A stretch of 64,000 nucleotides of DNA from Caecitellus pseudoparvulus. Lineage: Eukaryota > Bigyra: Bicosoecida. Both the position numbers and the translations under genes were made by a program. Below, in pieces: positions 31,542-43,500 of the stretch. Within the stretch, counting starts at the first letter, position 1. The number at the start of each line of letters is the position of its first letter. The DNA lies in contig CBFFRQ010000089.1 in the NCBI GenBank assembly GCA_965644315.1, forward strand, positions 620,001 through 684,000. Reading direction: 5' to 3'. The notes under the pieces were generated by a model. It made no database searches and was not told the origin of the DNA. It was given only the letters and a program-made list of their open reading frames with translations.

Positions 31542-32956
31542 ATGGCTCCTCGTGCGCTCTCCGCCCATGGCGGGCAAGGCACGCTGCACGTGGCTGGCAA
31601 GCCACAGGCTTCCCTGCCAGGGCAGCCCGCCCCTATGCCCCTGGAAAAGCCAGACTTTGACCTCAAGACGCTCCGAGCTGCCATCCCAGCCCACTGCTTC
31701 GAGCGCTCAGCAGTCAAGTCCATGATGTGGCTGGCCCGCGATTTGGTCTTGATCGCCATCATCGGCTACGCTGGCACCCTGATCGACACTCCCTACGTGC
31801 CAGCGTGGGCTCGGTACATTGCCTGGCCACTGTACTGGTACCTGCAAGGCCTGGTCATGACGGGTGTCTGGGTGCTGGCCCACGAGTGTGGCCACCAAGC
31901 CTTCTCTGACTCTGCACTGCTGAATGACACAGTTGGCTGGGTGCTGCACAGCGCTCTGCTCGTGCCCTACTTCAGGTACGCGCCTGGTGCACGTGGCGTT
32001 TCATTTTCCGCGCTGCCATCACTTCGTTCCTTCCGCGCCCGCGACAGCTGGGCCATCTCCCATGGCAACCACCACAAGAACACAAACTCATGCGAGCACG
32101 ACGAGGTCTTCAACTCTCCCTCTCGGTCCAAGGTGGCGGAGTCCGTCTCAGACAGCCCCATCGCGCATCTTGCAGGCATCATTGGCATGTTGCTCTTTGG
32201 CTGGTGAGTGTGCCCCTGCTTCCCAGGGTGGCAGGGAGCGCTAGTTCCGAGTACTGCCTCTGCCCCCTTCGAAAATGGCGGCGCCCTGCGCTCCACGTGC
32301 TGCCACACTCTCATCCGCCCGACCCGCACTGCAAGCCGAGCTCCACCCTCCTCAGGCCGCTGTACTTGCTTTTCAACGTGGCAGGTCCCCCCAAGTATGA
32401 GGGCAAGCGCAACTCTCACTTCGACGCTGGTGCCGTGCTGTGGCTGCAGAAGCAAGGTTTCTCCGTGAACCTGTCCACCATCGGGGTGTTGCTCGGCCTG
32501 GCAGGGCTTGCGTACTGGAGCGTGACGTGGGGCTTCCTGCACATGGTCAAGTTCTACTTTGTGCCGTATCTGATTGTGAATGCGCACCTCGTGCTCATCA
32601 CCTTCCTGCAGCACACCGACACGTACGTGCCCCACTACCGTGGAGAGTCTTTCGACTGGCTGCAGGGTGCCCTCTGCACTGTCGACCGGCCTTTCGGCGC
32701 CTTCGTGGACCACATGCTGCACCACATCACTGACACACATGTGTGCCATCATGTCTTCTCCAAGATGCCGTTTTACCACGCCACGGAGGCCACTGAGGCC
32801 ATGAAGCCAGTGCTGGGCAAGTACTACTTGCGCGACGAAACCCCCATCTGGTTGGCAACCTGGAACTCCGCCTCCCGGTGCAAGTTTGTGGAAGATGAGG
32901 GCGATGTCGTTTGGTACCAGGGGCCCTCTGCGCTCTCGGCCAAGAAGGCAGACTAA
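31542..32956 (+). CDS. FAD2: Delta-12 (omega-6) fatty acid desaturase, ER type
   Basis: The enzyme introduces the delta-12 double bond into oleoyl lipid to give linoleoyl lipid. Exons are 31542-31975, 32048-32203 and 32356-32956 (introns 31976-32047 and 32204-32355), giving 396 residues. The three di-iron histidine boxes are HECGHQ, HGNHH (restored by splicing YFS to WAISHGNHH) and HVCHH. Long hydrophobic stretches surround them. The C-terminus ends KKAD, a di-lysine KKxx ER-retrieval signal, supporting an ER rather than plastid enzyme. A related regiospecificity cannot be excluded from sequence. Confidence 0.9.
32003..32012 (+). promoter_or_regulatory. TTCCGC motif in desaturase intron 1
   Basis: ATTTTCCGCG lies within the first intron, in sense orientation. 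Confidence 0.4.
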
Positions 32957-33182
32957 GCAGCAGCTATCCTGGCTCAGTCAGGCATACTGCCCTCCCGCTC
33001 ACAATTCACTGACTGCGGGATCTGCCCCTGCAGGGCGCCATAGAAGCAAGTGGGATTCTGCAAATTTTGAGCGCGCTCTGGGTCTTTCCGGGTCGCGGGG
33101 GGCGCATTCGGCAGCGAGGGTTGTGAAGCTTGGTCGCACGCGATGCACGAGATTTTGATCTCGCACTGACCCTTGCAGAGCG

Positions 33183-36100
33183 ATGGATGGAGCGTCTGCC
33201 CACCCACCGCCATCAGAACAACCTCAAAGTATCGTGCGACTTAGGCTGTCCGAGGGTGCCCCGGGTCTGTCCAGTAGTCATTCACTGCCATGCTTGCCAA
33301 GTCGAGCCGACAGCCAAGGCGCTGAGCCCAGGTCAAGACTGGCATTTGGCACCTCATTCGTAAAGCGCAGGGCACGAAGAGTGGACATGCTGAGTCCCGC
33401 TGGGGCGCACAGCGAGTTCAGTCCTTTGCGTGCAGCCCTGCTTCCCTTGCCCCACGCTGAGGATATGCAAGCCGGGACGCAAACGAGCCCACAGCGCGCA
33501 GCCAGGTCAAGTGAGGCAGCTGCTACTGAAAAGGGTATTGGCCCGAATATACGGCAGCCCCGAGCGACACAGTATCCAAACGTGCACACGGATGTGACCG
33601 ACCCGGCGCTTGCCATGCTCGCGGAAGCCGTTGGAGACCTTCGCAATCGACGCCACAGAGTGGCTTCTAGCGCAGAGCAGTCTGAAAACAAAGAGCGAAG
33701 GGGGCGAGATGCTGGAGAGGTGCAGCTTGGTTTGAAGTCCGTTCCGAGGCTGCAGCTGCGACGCATCGAGGGCAGTCCTGCCACTGCTGCAGAGCAAGGT
33801 GCCAGGCAGAGCGCACCCATCGTGCTGAGGAAGGCTCTGCAACGAGCACAGGCAACTGCTACAGGGACCCCAGAGGATAGAAGAGCGGCTAACGTGCCAC
33901 TGCACAGTAGTCCTGCACAAGCTCTTGCTCGACCGGAGTGTCTGGGCACCCCAGGGCAAGCCTCCAACCACGGGCAGCGCGGGCAGGGGCCTCAACGCAC
34001 GCGGGCCGCAGCTTCCCAAACTCACCTGGCTCCCCCTAGCCCACTGTCACGTTTAAGGGAGCTGCAGGTGAGCGGAGGGGCTTTGAGATGGGCCTCCACT
34101 GCGGATCTCAGCTCTGCACAGGTTCGAGGTGCAGGACTTCCGCCAAGTGCAGCTCCAATCGCTCGCAGGGAAGTCCAGGCCAGCCTGTGGCAGGCATCGC
34201 CCGCAACACCCGTGCGACAGACGTGCAGTGGACAAAAGCCCCGCACCCCGGTCGGCCAATCAAGGCATCGGCCTTCCTCTGCCGCCCAGCATGTGAGCAG
34301 GTTGATCAGCACCCTACCTGACGAACACTGCCGTGCCAAGGTGCTCGATGGGGGCCTTCATCAGCGGGGAGCATATGCCAGGTGGAGTTGGTCTTTTGAC
34401 TCTGGAGATATGGAGCGACCAGAAACCATGCCAGCCAGCCACGCACAACTGCCTCATTCAGCGCCTGCCCAGTCGCAACGCTCGCCTCGGACGCCAACCG
34501 GTCAGACGGCCCACCTGGGGTCTGAACTTCTCAGTATGACAGCCAACCCCACCCACCCACTCAGGTCTGAGCCGTCACATGTCGGGGAGAGGAAGCCTTA
34601 TCTTCATCATGCACAAGCTGCTGTCCCTATTGCAGCAGACCTGCCTTCCCGGCACCTGGCTGAGCAGGAGTCCAGTGGTGTACCAGCCACTGTGGCGCGA
34701 CTTGCTGAAGCTCCGCACGTGTACCACGTGGCTTCGACAGGAAGCAGTGGTGTAGACAGCCTGGCAGACACGTCCACTCCTCGACAGCTTAGGCTTCCAC
34801 AGCGGCAGACACGTCCGAGCGGCAGCACCGATGCTCCTCCGGTGTCCGGCACCAAGCCAGTCAGCCAGACCCGCACTTCTGCCCCTGAAGCCCGCAATTG
34901 GGGAAGCTCACATCCAAGTTTACCAAAAAGTGGAGGCAAGCGGTCCGTTCTGTCCCAGGCTGTGACCAGCAAGCGGTCCGTTCCGTCCCAGGCCATCAAG
35001 GGCAAGCATGGCCGATCACGTGGGACCGCACACAGACCGGCTCACTGGCCCCAGCGAAACAAGCACGACCAGGAACAAGCACAACAAAGTCGCTACGCAG
35101 CTCATCAAGCATTTAAAGCAGCTCAGGCGCAGGGGTCCACTGTTCGCATCTCCAAGACGCCGTGGGGGACCACGGAGGCAGATGCAGCAGGTCAGGAGCC
35201 GCCGAGCAGCAGGTCTGGCGCAGCTCTAGGCTGCACAGACTCAGATGCGAGTACACCAAGGCGCAGCAGCACCACAAGAGAGTACAGTGTGCACGATGTG
35301 CTGGAGACACACGACGACCTGACACCCTCTGCTGCTGTCCTTGCTCTGGAGAGGGAGGTGTCTTCGGACATGTCCAGCCACCAAGGCACCAGTGACGTAG
35401 CTTCGGCTCGAGGTGCAGTGGCTGCAAGTGGCGATACTTTGAATCTCCTGGAACAAGTGCTTTCATCACAGTCAGGTGTGCTGCGTCCAGTTTCGGGTCG
35501 CAAGCCAGTCCGCTTGCGCCGCGCAAGCACCTTGCCCCTGCGTCAGAGGCAGCAGCGAGGGCAGCGGGTTGAAGCGGGGGAGCTGGCTGCTCTGGCAGAA
35601 GAAAAGGCTGCCAGGACCAAGTCAAGGCTTCGGGCTGAGGAAGGCAGCAAAGACTTGGGTGCACACTCTGCGGGTGACGAAGTCCTGGACACAGACTCCA
35701 GCACAGGCGACTCATCAAGGTTTTCCTCATCAAGCACGGCAGAGGACACACCTCGGCCTGTTCGTGAAGTCCAACTTCCAGCAACATCAGACTTTGTGTC
35801 AGCCTCTGATGCGGTTCTGCAGGGGCTGGGCGTCGCATGGGCGCCTCATGTGGCTGTATGTGAAGACCCTGTCCTGCGTCGATCCGTGGTGGAGGATGGA
35901 CATGGCCCCTTGCTGAACACCACTCTTGCTCAAGCACTTCACAGCCGGGCCGTACCAAGGGCCCTCATACAATCTTCCTTGCAGAAGCTGGACCGCAGCC
36001 GGCCGATTTCAAGCCATCAACTGCAGACTGCGTTGGTGGCAGCATCCTCTGAGAAGTCTGTTGCCGCTGCGGCCAGGCTGCCCGAAGATCGACGAGAAGG

Positions 36101-37502
36101 CGCTTCACATGCGAGCAGTGAATCAGTGCCTCTCAGCAGCCTCGTGCGCATGATTAGCGGGGCTGACGACGCCAGAGACGAGCGCGCGGACGCAAGCAGG
36201 CGCCAGCGTGCTGCTGCGCATCGGCAACGCAAGAGGCTCTTGCGCAGCAACCGGGAAGAAGCCTGGCGAAACACGGCATCCGTCCAGGGAGATGGTGCAA
36301 GTCAGCACCTTCGAGAGGCGGGTGCCGCCGCTGTGGATGCCAGTGGCTCCAGCGACAGCGAGTCGGACCAGATGGGGGACTGGTCTCGCACTGCTCTGGC
36401 TTCACGGGCTCGTGGGCGGTTCCTTGCGTCTCAAAGGGCGAGCAGGGTAGCTGAAGTTGACTTCATCTTGTCCGATCCAGATTTCTTGAGCCGACGGACG
36501 CGCCAGGAAGTTGACAAAGAGACAGCCTTGAAGAACAGCATGTTGAAGGAGGACGAGGAAGACATGGAAGCTGCTTTGCTTGAAGAGGCGCGGCGGGATG
36601 AAGCGCGAAAAGTGGCTTGGACCCAGCTCATGTACGATGTCGCCCGCGAGGGTGCTGCCTCAGTGGCCCGCAGGCGTCGACGGGCTGCTCACGATGCAGC
36701 TACAGCGCAGCGGGAGCGGGAGCTCATGCTGCAGGAAGACTTGGCTGCGGCACAACGAGAAGCAGCAGACCGCAAGGCCCGTAAAGCACGAGAAGCTGAT
36801 CGGGTACTGGCCTTCTCTGCTTTTGTGCCTGCCATGGACCCTTCAGATGCTGTGTTGAGCAGAGCAGAGTGGCAGGCAAACGCGGGCTCAACGAAGTCTC
36901 CAGCCTCTCCAGCCATCGAACGCGACACGAGCATGGGAACCTTGGACCGAGGCTTGTCGAGGGACAGTGCAGAGGCTGTCCGTGCATCCCCGCTCACAGA
37001 GTTGCTCCCACGCGTGGCCACGCCGGAGTCTCGGCAAGTGACAGCTGCGTCCTTATTCAAACTGTCGCAGCTGTCCAGCACCGCCAGGTCGAGGTCCATG
37101 CCGGCCACGGTACGCACTGTCCAGCTCAAGCCGGGCGCAACCTCGACTCAACAGCAAAGGGGTACGGCTACGCCTTCGGCTGGCAGCGTGCGTGGCAGCA
37201 GGCACAGGTCGTGTGCAAGCGCCAGCAGCAAGGAGCCCCTGCCAAGCACGCCTCCACGACGGGTACTTGTTCACTCCAGCTCTGGCACCTTGCAACTGTC
37301 GGCATCAGCACAGGAGCTCCCAGCCTCGTATACGCTCTCAGGGACAGTCCTGGCGGGGCCGGCCAGCGTTGAGAGAACTCGGGCATCAACCCCGCTGCTG
37401 CCACCGCTCCCCCAAAGCCGGCAGTCAGCCAGTCGTTCCAGCCTCCGCAGCGCGACCAGCAGCGAGGCGAAGAAGTTTCTTCTCTTTGGCCTGCAGGTGT
37501 GA
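33183..37502 (+). CDS. Large, mostly disordered protein of unknown function
   Basis: A single uninterrupted ORF of 1439 residues. No domain is recognised. The first two thirds are Ser/Ala/Arg/Gln-rich and look disordered, with a short near-duplicate (KRSVLSQAVTSKRSVPSQA). Residues about 1090-1220 are charged and strongly helical (for example KEDEEDMEAALLEEARRDEA and AHDAATAQRERELMLQEDL), probably coiled coil. The length of the open frame in GC-rich DNA is supportive but not decisive, because GC-rich sequence gives long chance ORFs. It is convergent with the Sfi1-repeat gene, with 81 bp between stops. Confidence 0.65.
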   Translation: MDGASAHPPPSEQPQSIVRLRLSEGAPGLSSSHSLPCLPSRADSQGAEPRSRLAFGTSFVKRRARRVDMLSPAGAHSEFSPLRAALLPLPHAEDMQAGTQTSPQRAARSSEAAATEKGIGPNIRQPRATQYPNVHTDVTDPALAMLAEAVGDLRNRRHRVASSAEQSENKERRGRDAGEVQLGLKSVPRLQLRRIEGSPATAAEQGARQSAPIVLRKALQRAQATATGTPEDRRAANVPLHSSPAQALARPECLGTPGQASNHGQRGQGPQRTRAAASQTHLAPPSPLSRLRELQVSGGALRWASTADLSSAQVRGAGLPPSAAPIARREVQASLWQASPATPVRQTCSGQKPRTPVGQSRHRPSSAAQHVSRLISTLPDEHCRAKVLDGGLHQRGAYARWSWSFDSGDMERPETMPASHAQLPHSAPAQSQRSPRTPTGQTAHLGSELLSMTANPTHPLRSEPSHVGERKPYLHHAQAAVPIAADLPSRHLAEQESSGVPATVARLAEAPHVYHVASTGSSGVDSLADTSTPRQLRLPQRQTRPSGSTDAPPVSGTKPVSQTRTSAPEARNWGSSHPSLPKSGGKRSVLSQAVTSKRSVPSQAIKGKHGRSRGTAHRPAHWPQRNKHDQEQAQQSRYAAHQAFKAAQAQGSTVRISKTPWGTTEADAAGQEPPSSRSGAALGCTDSDASTPRRSSTTREYSVHDVLETHDDLTPSAAVLALEREVSSDMSSHQGTSDVASARGAVAASGDTLNLLEQVLSSQSGVLRPVSGRKPVRLRRASTLPLRQRQQRGQRVEAGELAALAEEKAARTKSRLRAEEGSKDLGAHSAGDEVLDTDSSTGDSSRFSSSSTAEDTPRPVREVQLPATSDFVSASDAVLQGLGVAWAPHVAVCEDPVLRRSVVEDGHGPLLNTTLAQALHSRAVPRALIQSSLQKLDRSRPISSHQLQTALVAASSEKSVAAAARLPEDRREGASHASSESVPLSSLVRMISGADDARDERADASRRQRAAAHRQRKRLLRSNREEAWRNTASVQGDGASQHLREAGAAAVDASGSSDSESDQMGDWSRTALASRARGRFLASQRASRVAEVDFILSDPDFLSRRTRQEVDKETALKNSMLKEDEEDMEAALLEEARRDEARKVAWTQLMYDVAREGAASVARRRRRAAHDAATAQRERELMLQEDLAAAQREAADRKARKAREADRVLAFSAFVPAMDPSDAVLSRAEWQANAGSTKSPASPAIERDTSMGTLDRGLSRDSAEAVRASPLTELLPRVATPESRQVTAASLFKLSQLSSTARSRSMPATVRTVQLKPGATSTQQQRGTATPSAGSVRGSRHRSCASASSKEPLPSTPPRRVLVHSSSGTLQLSASAQELPASYTLSGTVLAGPASVERTRASTPLLPPLPQSRQSASRSSLRSATSSEAKKFLLFGLQV

Positions 37503-37583
37503 GTCGACGGCAGGCTGACAGGGCAAGTTGGCATGTCCGTCTGCGTAGGGTGAGGCAAGGGCGCCCGTCGATTGGCATTGCAT

Positions 37584-40500
37584 TCACTCCCACCCAGGCC
37601 CGTTGGAATGCGGCGTCTGAGCCACTTGGTCAGCGAAGGACATGTCGCTCGTGCCGACGACTCGCCCATCTGGTGCGACAGTGACTGTCGCAGCAGGCAC
37701 CAACAACATCCCCCCGAATCCATCCGGTACGAGGGTGTACACTGACCCAGGCTGTGCGCTGGGTGTTGCAGTCACACGTGCGGACTGTGGCGCTGAGCTG
37801 GGCACCCTGGATATGCCACTGAGACCCCCCATGGGCACACTGGCTCCAAATGCATCCTGCGCCATGGGAGTGAAGGCAGGACGCCCACTTGGGCCAGCTT
37901 GCGGAGTATGGAATGCCTGCCTGTGAACGCGCGCAGGGCCCGCAGACTGCGGCGTGTGCAAGCCGCCACTGTGCACGCTGCTAGACAGTCCCCACGTGCC
38001 TTGGCTGCTGCGATGGCGGTCACTGCCACGGGATGCGCTGCGAGGGGCCAGCCCAGACTTGGCTTCGAAGTACCCCAGTGAGGAGGCTTGGCTGGCCGTG
38101 GCAGGGGGCTGACGTGCCAGCGCGAGGGGGGAGGGCAGGGAGGCGGTGGACCTGCTGCCTCGCTTCCACGCACCCCCTCGCCATGCTGCCCACACTTTGC
38201 GCAGCACCGTGTACTTTCGAAACTTGCCGGCTCTGGCTGAACGCGCAGACGACACCGCCCGGATGCGGGTCGTTCTCACCCACTTACGCAGTGCGTGCAC
38301 GGCACGCAGTTGTCTGCTCCGGGCAAGCAGCTGCGCTAGGCCCCTGCTCTGAAGAGTCCACTTCTTCCACATGCCAAAGGCTGCAACAGTGGCGGCAGCA
38401 GACGACTGCTGGGCGATGCGGCCCAGGACGCGAAGCGCCGCTGCTCGTTGCTCCCGTCGCTCGCGTGCAAAGCATGCCCACCTCTGGAACGCACGGCTGG
38501 CCGTGTTGTGGGTCATGCGGGTGAGTGCCGTGCGCAGCAGCTCGTCGCGCCGGTGCACAGCTGCAGTGCTGCCGCCCTTCCACCTCTGCAGCGCTCCACT
38601 CAGCAGGCACGAGCGGTAGTGGATCTTGGCAATCGCCAGGTTACGCCATGCTGCCAGGGCCTGGCGTTGCCGGATGGCCTTGCAGCGTACGGACAAGGTG
38701 GCCGCAGTGGCGCGGGCCAGGCGAGCCCGGCGACATGCAGCGCGCCACTGCAACAGGCTGCTTTGAGCCCTCACCGTCAACCGAAGGGTGCGGTGCCGCT
38801 GGGCTTTGGCGGCAAGCGTCTTGTACCTCCAAGCCCGCACGGCCTTGCCTGCTGATGACAAGGCGAAGTGCCCAACTGCCTTGCCCATCAGCCGCTGCTC
38901 GTGGGCCTTGCCGTGCCAGGAGAGCAGCGCCGTGGCAGCACGACGGCGCAGGCTCTGTGCGGCAGCCAGGACTTCAACCTGGCGGAGGTTGCGCGCTCTG
39001 CGCACCTCTGACTTGAGCGCGGCGAATGCTGGGCGGAGGCACTGGGAAGTGAGTACTCGCGCGCGCATACGGTCAGTTGCAGCCAGCAAGCGCGTCGTGC
39101 GGCTCCAAACACGGAAGCCACGGCGCATGAGCAGCAGGCGGAGCAGCGTGTACCGCCGCATGGTGCGCAGCTTGATATCTTGTTCATGTGCCCACATGGC
39201 GCGCTTGGCCGACATGTCCACGACCCATCCGCGCCAGGCCAGCAGTGTGCGCAGTGCCTGCCCTCGCAGCACAGTTGCACGGGCGACCATCGTGCGGTGG
39301 GCCTCCGCTTGCCGGGCGGCGACGAAGTCTCTCCACGCCGTGAAAGCCTTGAGCTTGGAGCCTCCCTGCCAGAAGGCCACTGCCGTCTGCAGCACACGGC
39401 GTTCGTGTGCCGCAGCGTGGGCGTGACGGTGCCACGTTGAAAAGCTGGCCTTCAGCAGCGTGGCATTGCGGCTGGACAGGCGCTCCAGCACGCGCAGACC
39501 ACTGACGTGTCGGCGCCATGAGCGCCACGCTCCCGCGAGCTGGCGGTTGTGCCAGCTGACGATGACTCGCCGCGCAGCGCGACGCTGCAGAGTGGTCTGG
39601 TGCCACCTGTTGAAAGCCTTGGCATACATAATGTGGGCCCAGTATGCACGGGCCCGGCGTGCCGCAACCTCTTCCCGGGTGTGCTGTGCCCAGGCATAGA
39701 ACGTGCGGGCTGTGCGCCGCCCAGACCACAGCGCCACAAACTTGGCGAGGTTCGCCGCTACAGCCTTGCGCCAGCGGAATGCCTGCACCCATGCGTTGAA
39801 AAACGTCTGCGTGTCGGCCATGTACCGCCGCGCGATGACTGCCGCCGCCTTCTCGGCGAAGGCCTTGCGCTGCGCAGTGTACGCTCGCCAGGCCTGCCAC
39901 GCGCGCATTTCGGTGGAGCGCAGGAAGAAGGCGCCAGCTCGGGCAATGGACGCTTTGTTTTCCCGCCGAGTGCGAGTGTTGGCGGCCCAGCCCCGTACCG
40001 CGCGGGCGAGGGAGGAGTGCACCAAGGTTGCAGCGACGTGGTGTGCCACCTGCCGCCGGCGCTTTGCCTCGGCTGTCGCGCTTGCCCATGCGCGCACGGC
40101 CCTGGCAGCTCCTGAGGCTTGCATGGTGAGCAGGGCGCGCCGCATTTGGGCGCGTGCGTGGCGGCGTTGCTGCACGAAGTCCCACCAGGTCAGGACTGCC
40201 TTGCGCGTTCCCCGCAGCGCGAAAGCCCCTGCTGCCCGGTGCATCGTGGCTCGCGCATGTTGTCGCTGCGCCGTCCACTGAGCCCAGGTGCGTAGGGCCC
40301 CCGCTTCGGACGCACGCGTCCACGACAGCACTGCCTTGCGCATGGCCGCCTTGCGTTCCGCACGAGCTCGGGCGGCAGAGGCCCACGTCAGCACGACACG
40401 GGAAGCAGCGCCGTGCTGCCAGCGGGAGACGGCCCTGGCCATGAGGGCGCGGCCCTGGCGGCGCTCGCTTGCCCACGCAGCCCACGCCCGCACAGCCCCA

Positions 40501-43500
40501 CCCACACTCTGGTGCTGCCACCCAGCCACAGCTCGCCGCATCAACGCCTGTTGCGCTCTGTGCTCCCTGGTGGTACTTGCCCATGCCCGCACGAAGCGCG
40601 CCACCTTGGCGTGCTGCATGGTGGCCACGACGCGCCGCATCGTCGCCCGCTCCGCCTTGTGCTCAGCGACGGCGCCGGCCCACGTCCGCACACACCGTGC
40701 CACCTTGGCGTTCTGCATGGTGGCCACGATGCGTCTCATGGCAGTCTTCTGCGCCACACGCCGCTGCGTCCATTCCTGCCAGGCCAGCACAGCCCCCCGC
40801 TCAGCCTTCAGCATGAATGCTCCCAGCGCCAGGCGCTTCAGGCGGCGGCACTCACGCCGGCTGGCTGCCCACGCAGCCCACGCCCGCACAGCCCCACCCA
40901 CACTCTGATGCTGCCACCCAGCCACAGCTCGCCGCATCAACGCCTGTTGCGCTCTGTGCTCCCTGGTGGTTCTTGCCCATGCCCGCACGAAGCGCGCCAC
41001 CTTGGCGTGCTGCATGGTGGCCACGACGCGCCGCATCGTCGCCCTGTGCGCCACCCGCTGCTGGGCCCAGTGCTGCCAGGCCAGCACAGCCCCCCGCTGC
41101 TCCCGCATGGCAAACGCCTGCACGGCCTTGGTCATGAGTGCTTTGCTCTGCTTCGCCTCCGCGGTGGTGGCGGCCCAGGTTCGGAAGGCAGCGGCGACGG
41201 TGGCAGAGTTCCAGTGGCTGACGGCCGCCTGCAGTGCCGCCCTGTGCGAGCGGGCATCAGCCGCGTGCGTCTTCCATGTCAGGAAGGCCCTGGCCGCGGC
41301 AGAAGCGTTGAAGAATGCGAGGGCCTGACGGGCAGCGGTCCGGGCCCGCCGCCGACGCCGCGTTACCTCCACCCACCTGCGCACTGCCCCGGCAACGTGC
41401 CGTTGCGCCCACTGCACGGCAATGCGGCGCATGGACGCGTGTAGGCGAGTTTGTTCGCGAGTGTGGTGGGCCCACGCCCGCACGAAGCGCGCCACCTTGG
41501 CGTGCTGCATGGTGGCCACGACGCGCCGCATCGTGGCCCGGGCGTCGTGGGTGCGGCGCACACGTGCACGCCACGCGTCCAAGGCAGCCAGCACTTCCCT
41601 GTTCTGCCATCGCACGATGACTGCGCGGGAGGAGGCACGCAGTGCGCGGCGTGCTGCAGCCCACGCCGCCCACGTCCGCACTGCGCGCGCTGTGCCAGTG
41701 TGCATCCACGAGCCCACTGCGGCCTGCATGCGCTGGCGGTGTTGGGCGCGTGCGTGGGCGTGGGCGCGCCAGCTGCGCAGGGCACGGGCGGTGCTGGCAT
41801 GCTGCAGCACGCCCACCGCGTGGCGCATGCGGGCCCGGTCTGCTCGCCGCCCCTGCACCATGGCGCACCAGGCATGCCACGCACTGGCCAGGCTGCGGTT
41901 GCTCCACAGCCGCACTGCCGCCGCTTGTGCCGCGGCTGCCTGCGCAGCAGCTTCCGTCTGGCAGCGCCAGGTGCGGAAGGCGGCTGCCTGTGAAGCGTGC
42001 CGAATGCGCTGCACAACCCGCGTCATACTGCGGCGTGCAGTTGCCAGCGTCTCCGCATGGGCGCGCCAGGTGTTGAAAGCCTTGCGCTGGGTGCGGCCTG
42101 CCAGGGCTGCGTGGGCCGCCGCCAGCTTGCTGCGGTTCGCAGCTCGAGCGCGCACCCAGCCTGCCCATGTACGCACGGCAGCAGCGCTGCGCCTGTGCTG
42201 CCACTGCAGGAGGATGCTGGTGAGCTTGGTGCGCTGGGCACGGCTGCGGTCCGCACAGACACGCCACGCGTAGAAGACGCGGCGGGGCAGGTTCACATGC
42301 ACGAAGCGGTGCCGCAGGGCCGCACAGCTGCGGAAGAGAAAGGCTGTGCGCTGCCAGTGAGCGAGGAGCCTCGCCGTGTGCCGTGCCCGCAGCTCCGCAG
42401 CAAAGCGCGCGCCCACCTGGGCCACGGCCCTGCGCTCACGGCGGTGGGCGGTGTAGGCGGCCCACCGCCGGAACACCCCCCGCTGCGTGTTGCCGATGAG
42501 GAAGGTGAGGGCGGCGCGGCGGGCCCAGCGGCTTCGCTGGGCCCACGTCCGCCAGGCGGTGAACGCAGCTCGCTGGTTGCCCATGAGGCAGCGCGCAAGC
42601 ATGCCTTGCACTGCTTGGCGCTGGGTGCGGGAGACCGTTGCAGCAGCCTGCCACGCATGGAAGTGCGAAGCCAACACATCCCCTGTGCGCCTCGCGATGA
42701 AGCCTGCCAGGGAGGCACGTAGCTGTTTCGTGCGGTGGGCGTGCTGGGCCCACGCGTCAAAGGCGGCGCCCAGCCGGCGACTGTCAGCGCGCCAGAGGAA
42801 GTCCATGGCCACCGCGCGCACACGCTGGGAGCGCACCGTCTGCTGCCGCCAGGCGACGAAGGTGCGCTGCTTGACCGTGGCGGCAAAGTACCTACCAGCG
42901 ACACGCAGCAGGCGGTGGGTGCGTGCCCAGCGGTGCCACACAGCGAAGGAGTTGGCGAGGGTGGCCCGGCGGCAGTGCATGGAGGCGAGGATGTCGGTGA
43001 CGCGCTTGCGCCGGCGGCCCACAGCGAAGGCCAGCCAGGCGGACCATGCCCGGGCGGCGGGGCCTGCGCGCCACCGCTGCAGGGCCGCAGACACCAGCTC
43101 CGTGCCAGACATGGCTGGCTGGCCGCCCCTGGACGCCGCCAGTATGTCGGCGTCCTCCTCCTCCTCCGCATCCAGCCAGTCGTCGTACGCCTGGGGCGGC
43201 GCTTGGGTGGCGCTGGCGGAGAAGGCGCCGGTGCGGAGGGACTGCGCAGGCGTGAAGACAGGGGCCGACCGCCCCACACCTTGCAGCCACGGCGAGTGAC
43301 CGGGGGGACTCCACAGCGGGGCGGGCCCAGGCACCGGGACAGCGCCAGTGGTGGCAAGTGCCCAGGTGGCAGAGGCAGGTGTGCCCATCGCGCTGCCGTG
43401 GTGGGCCAGCGTGCCACCACTGGGAAGGCTTGCGCCATGTCGTCCCCCCAGCATGCCGTGGCTGCGCAGGCCTGGCAAGTTGAAGTCCAGGGACACGAGT

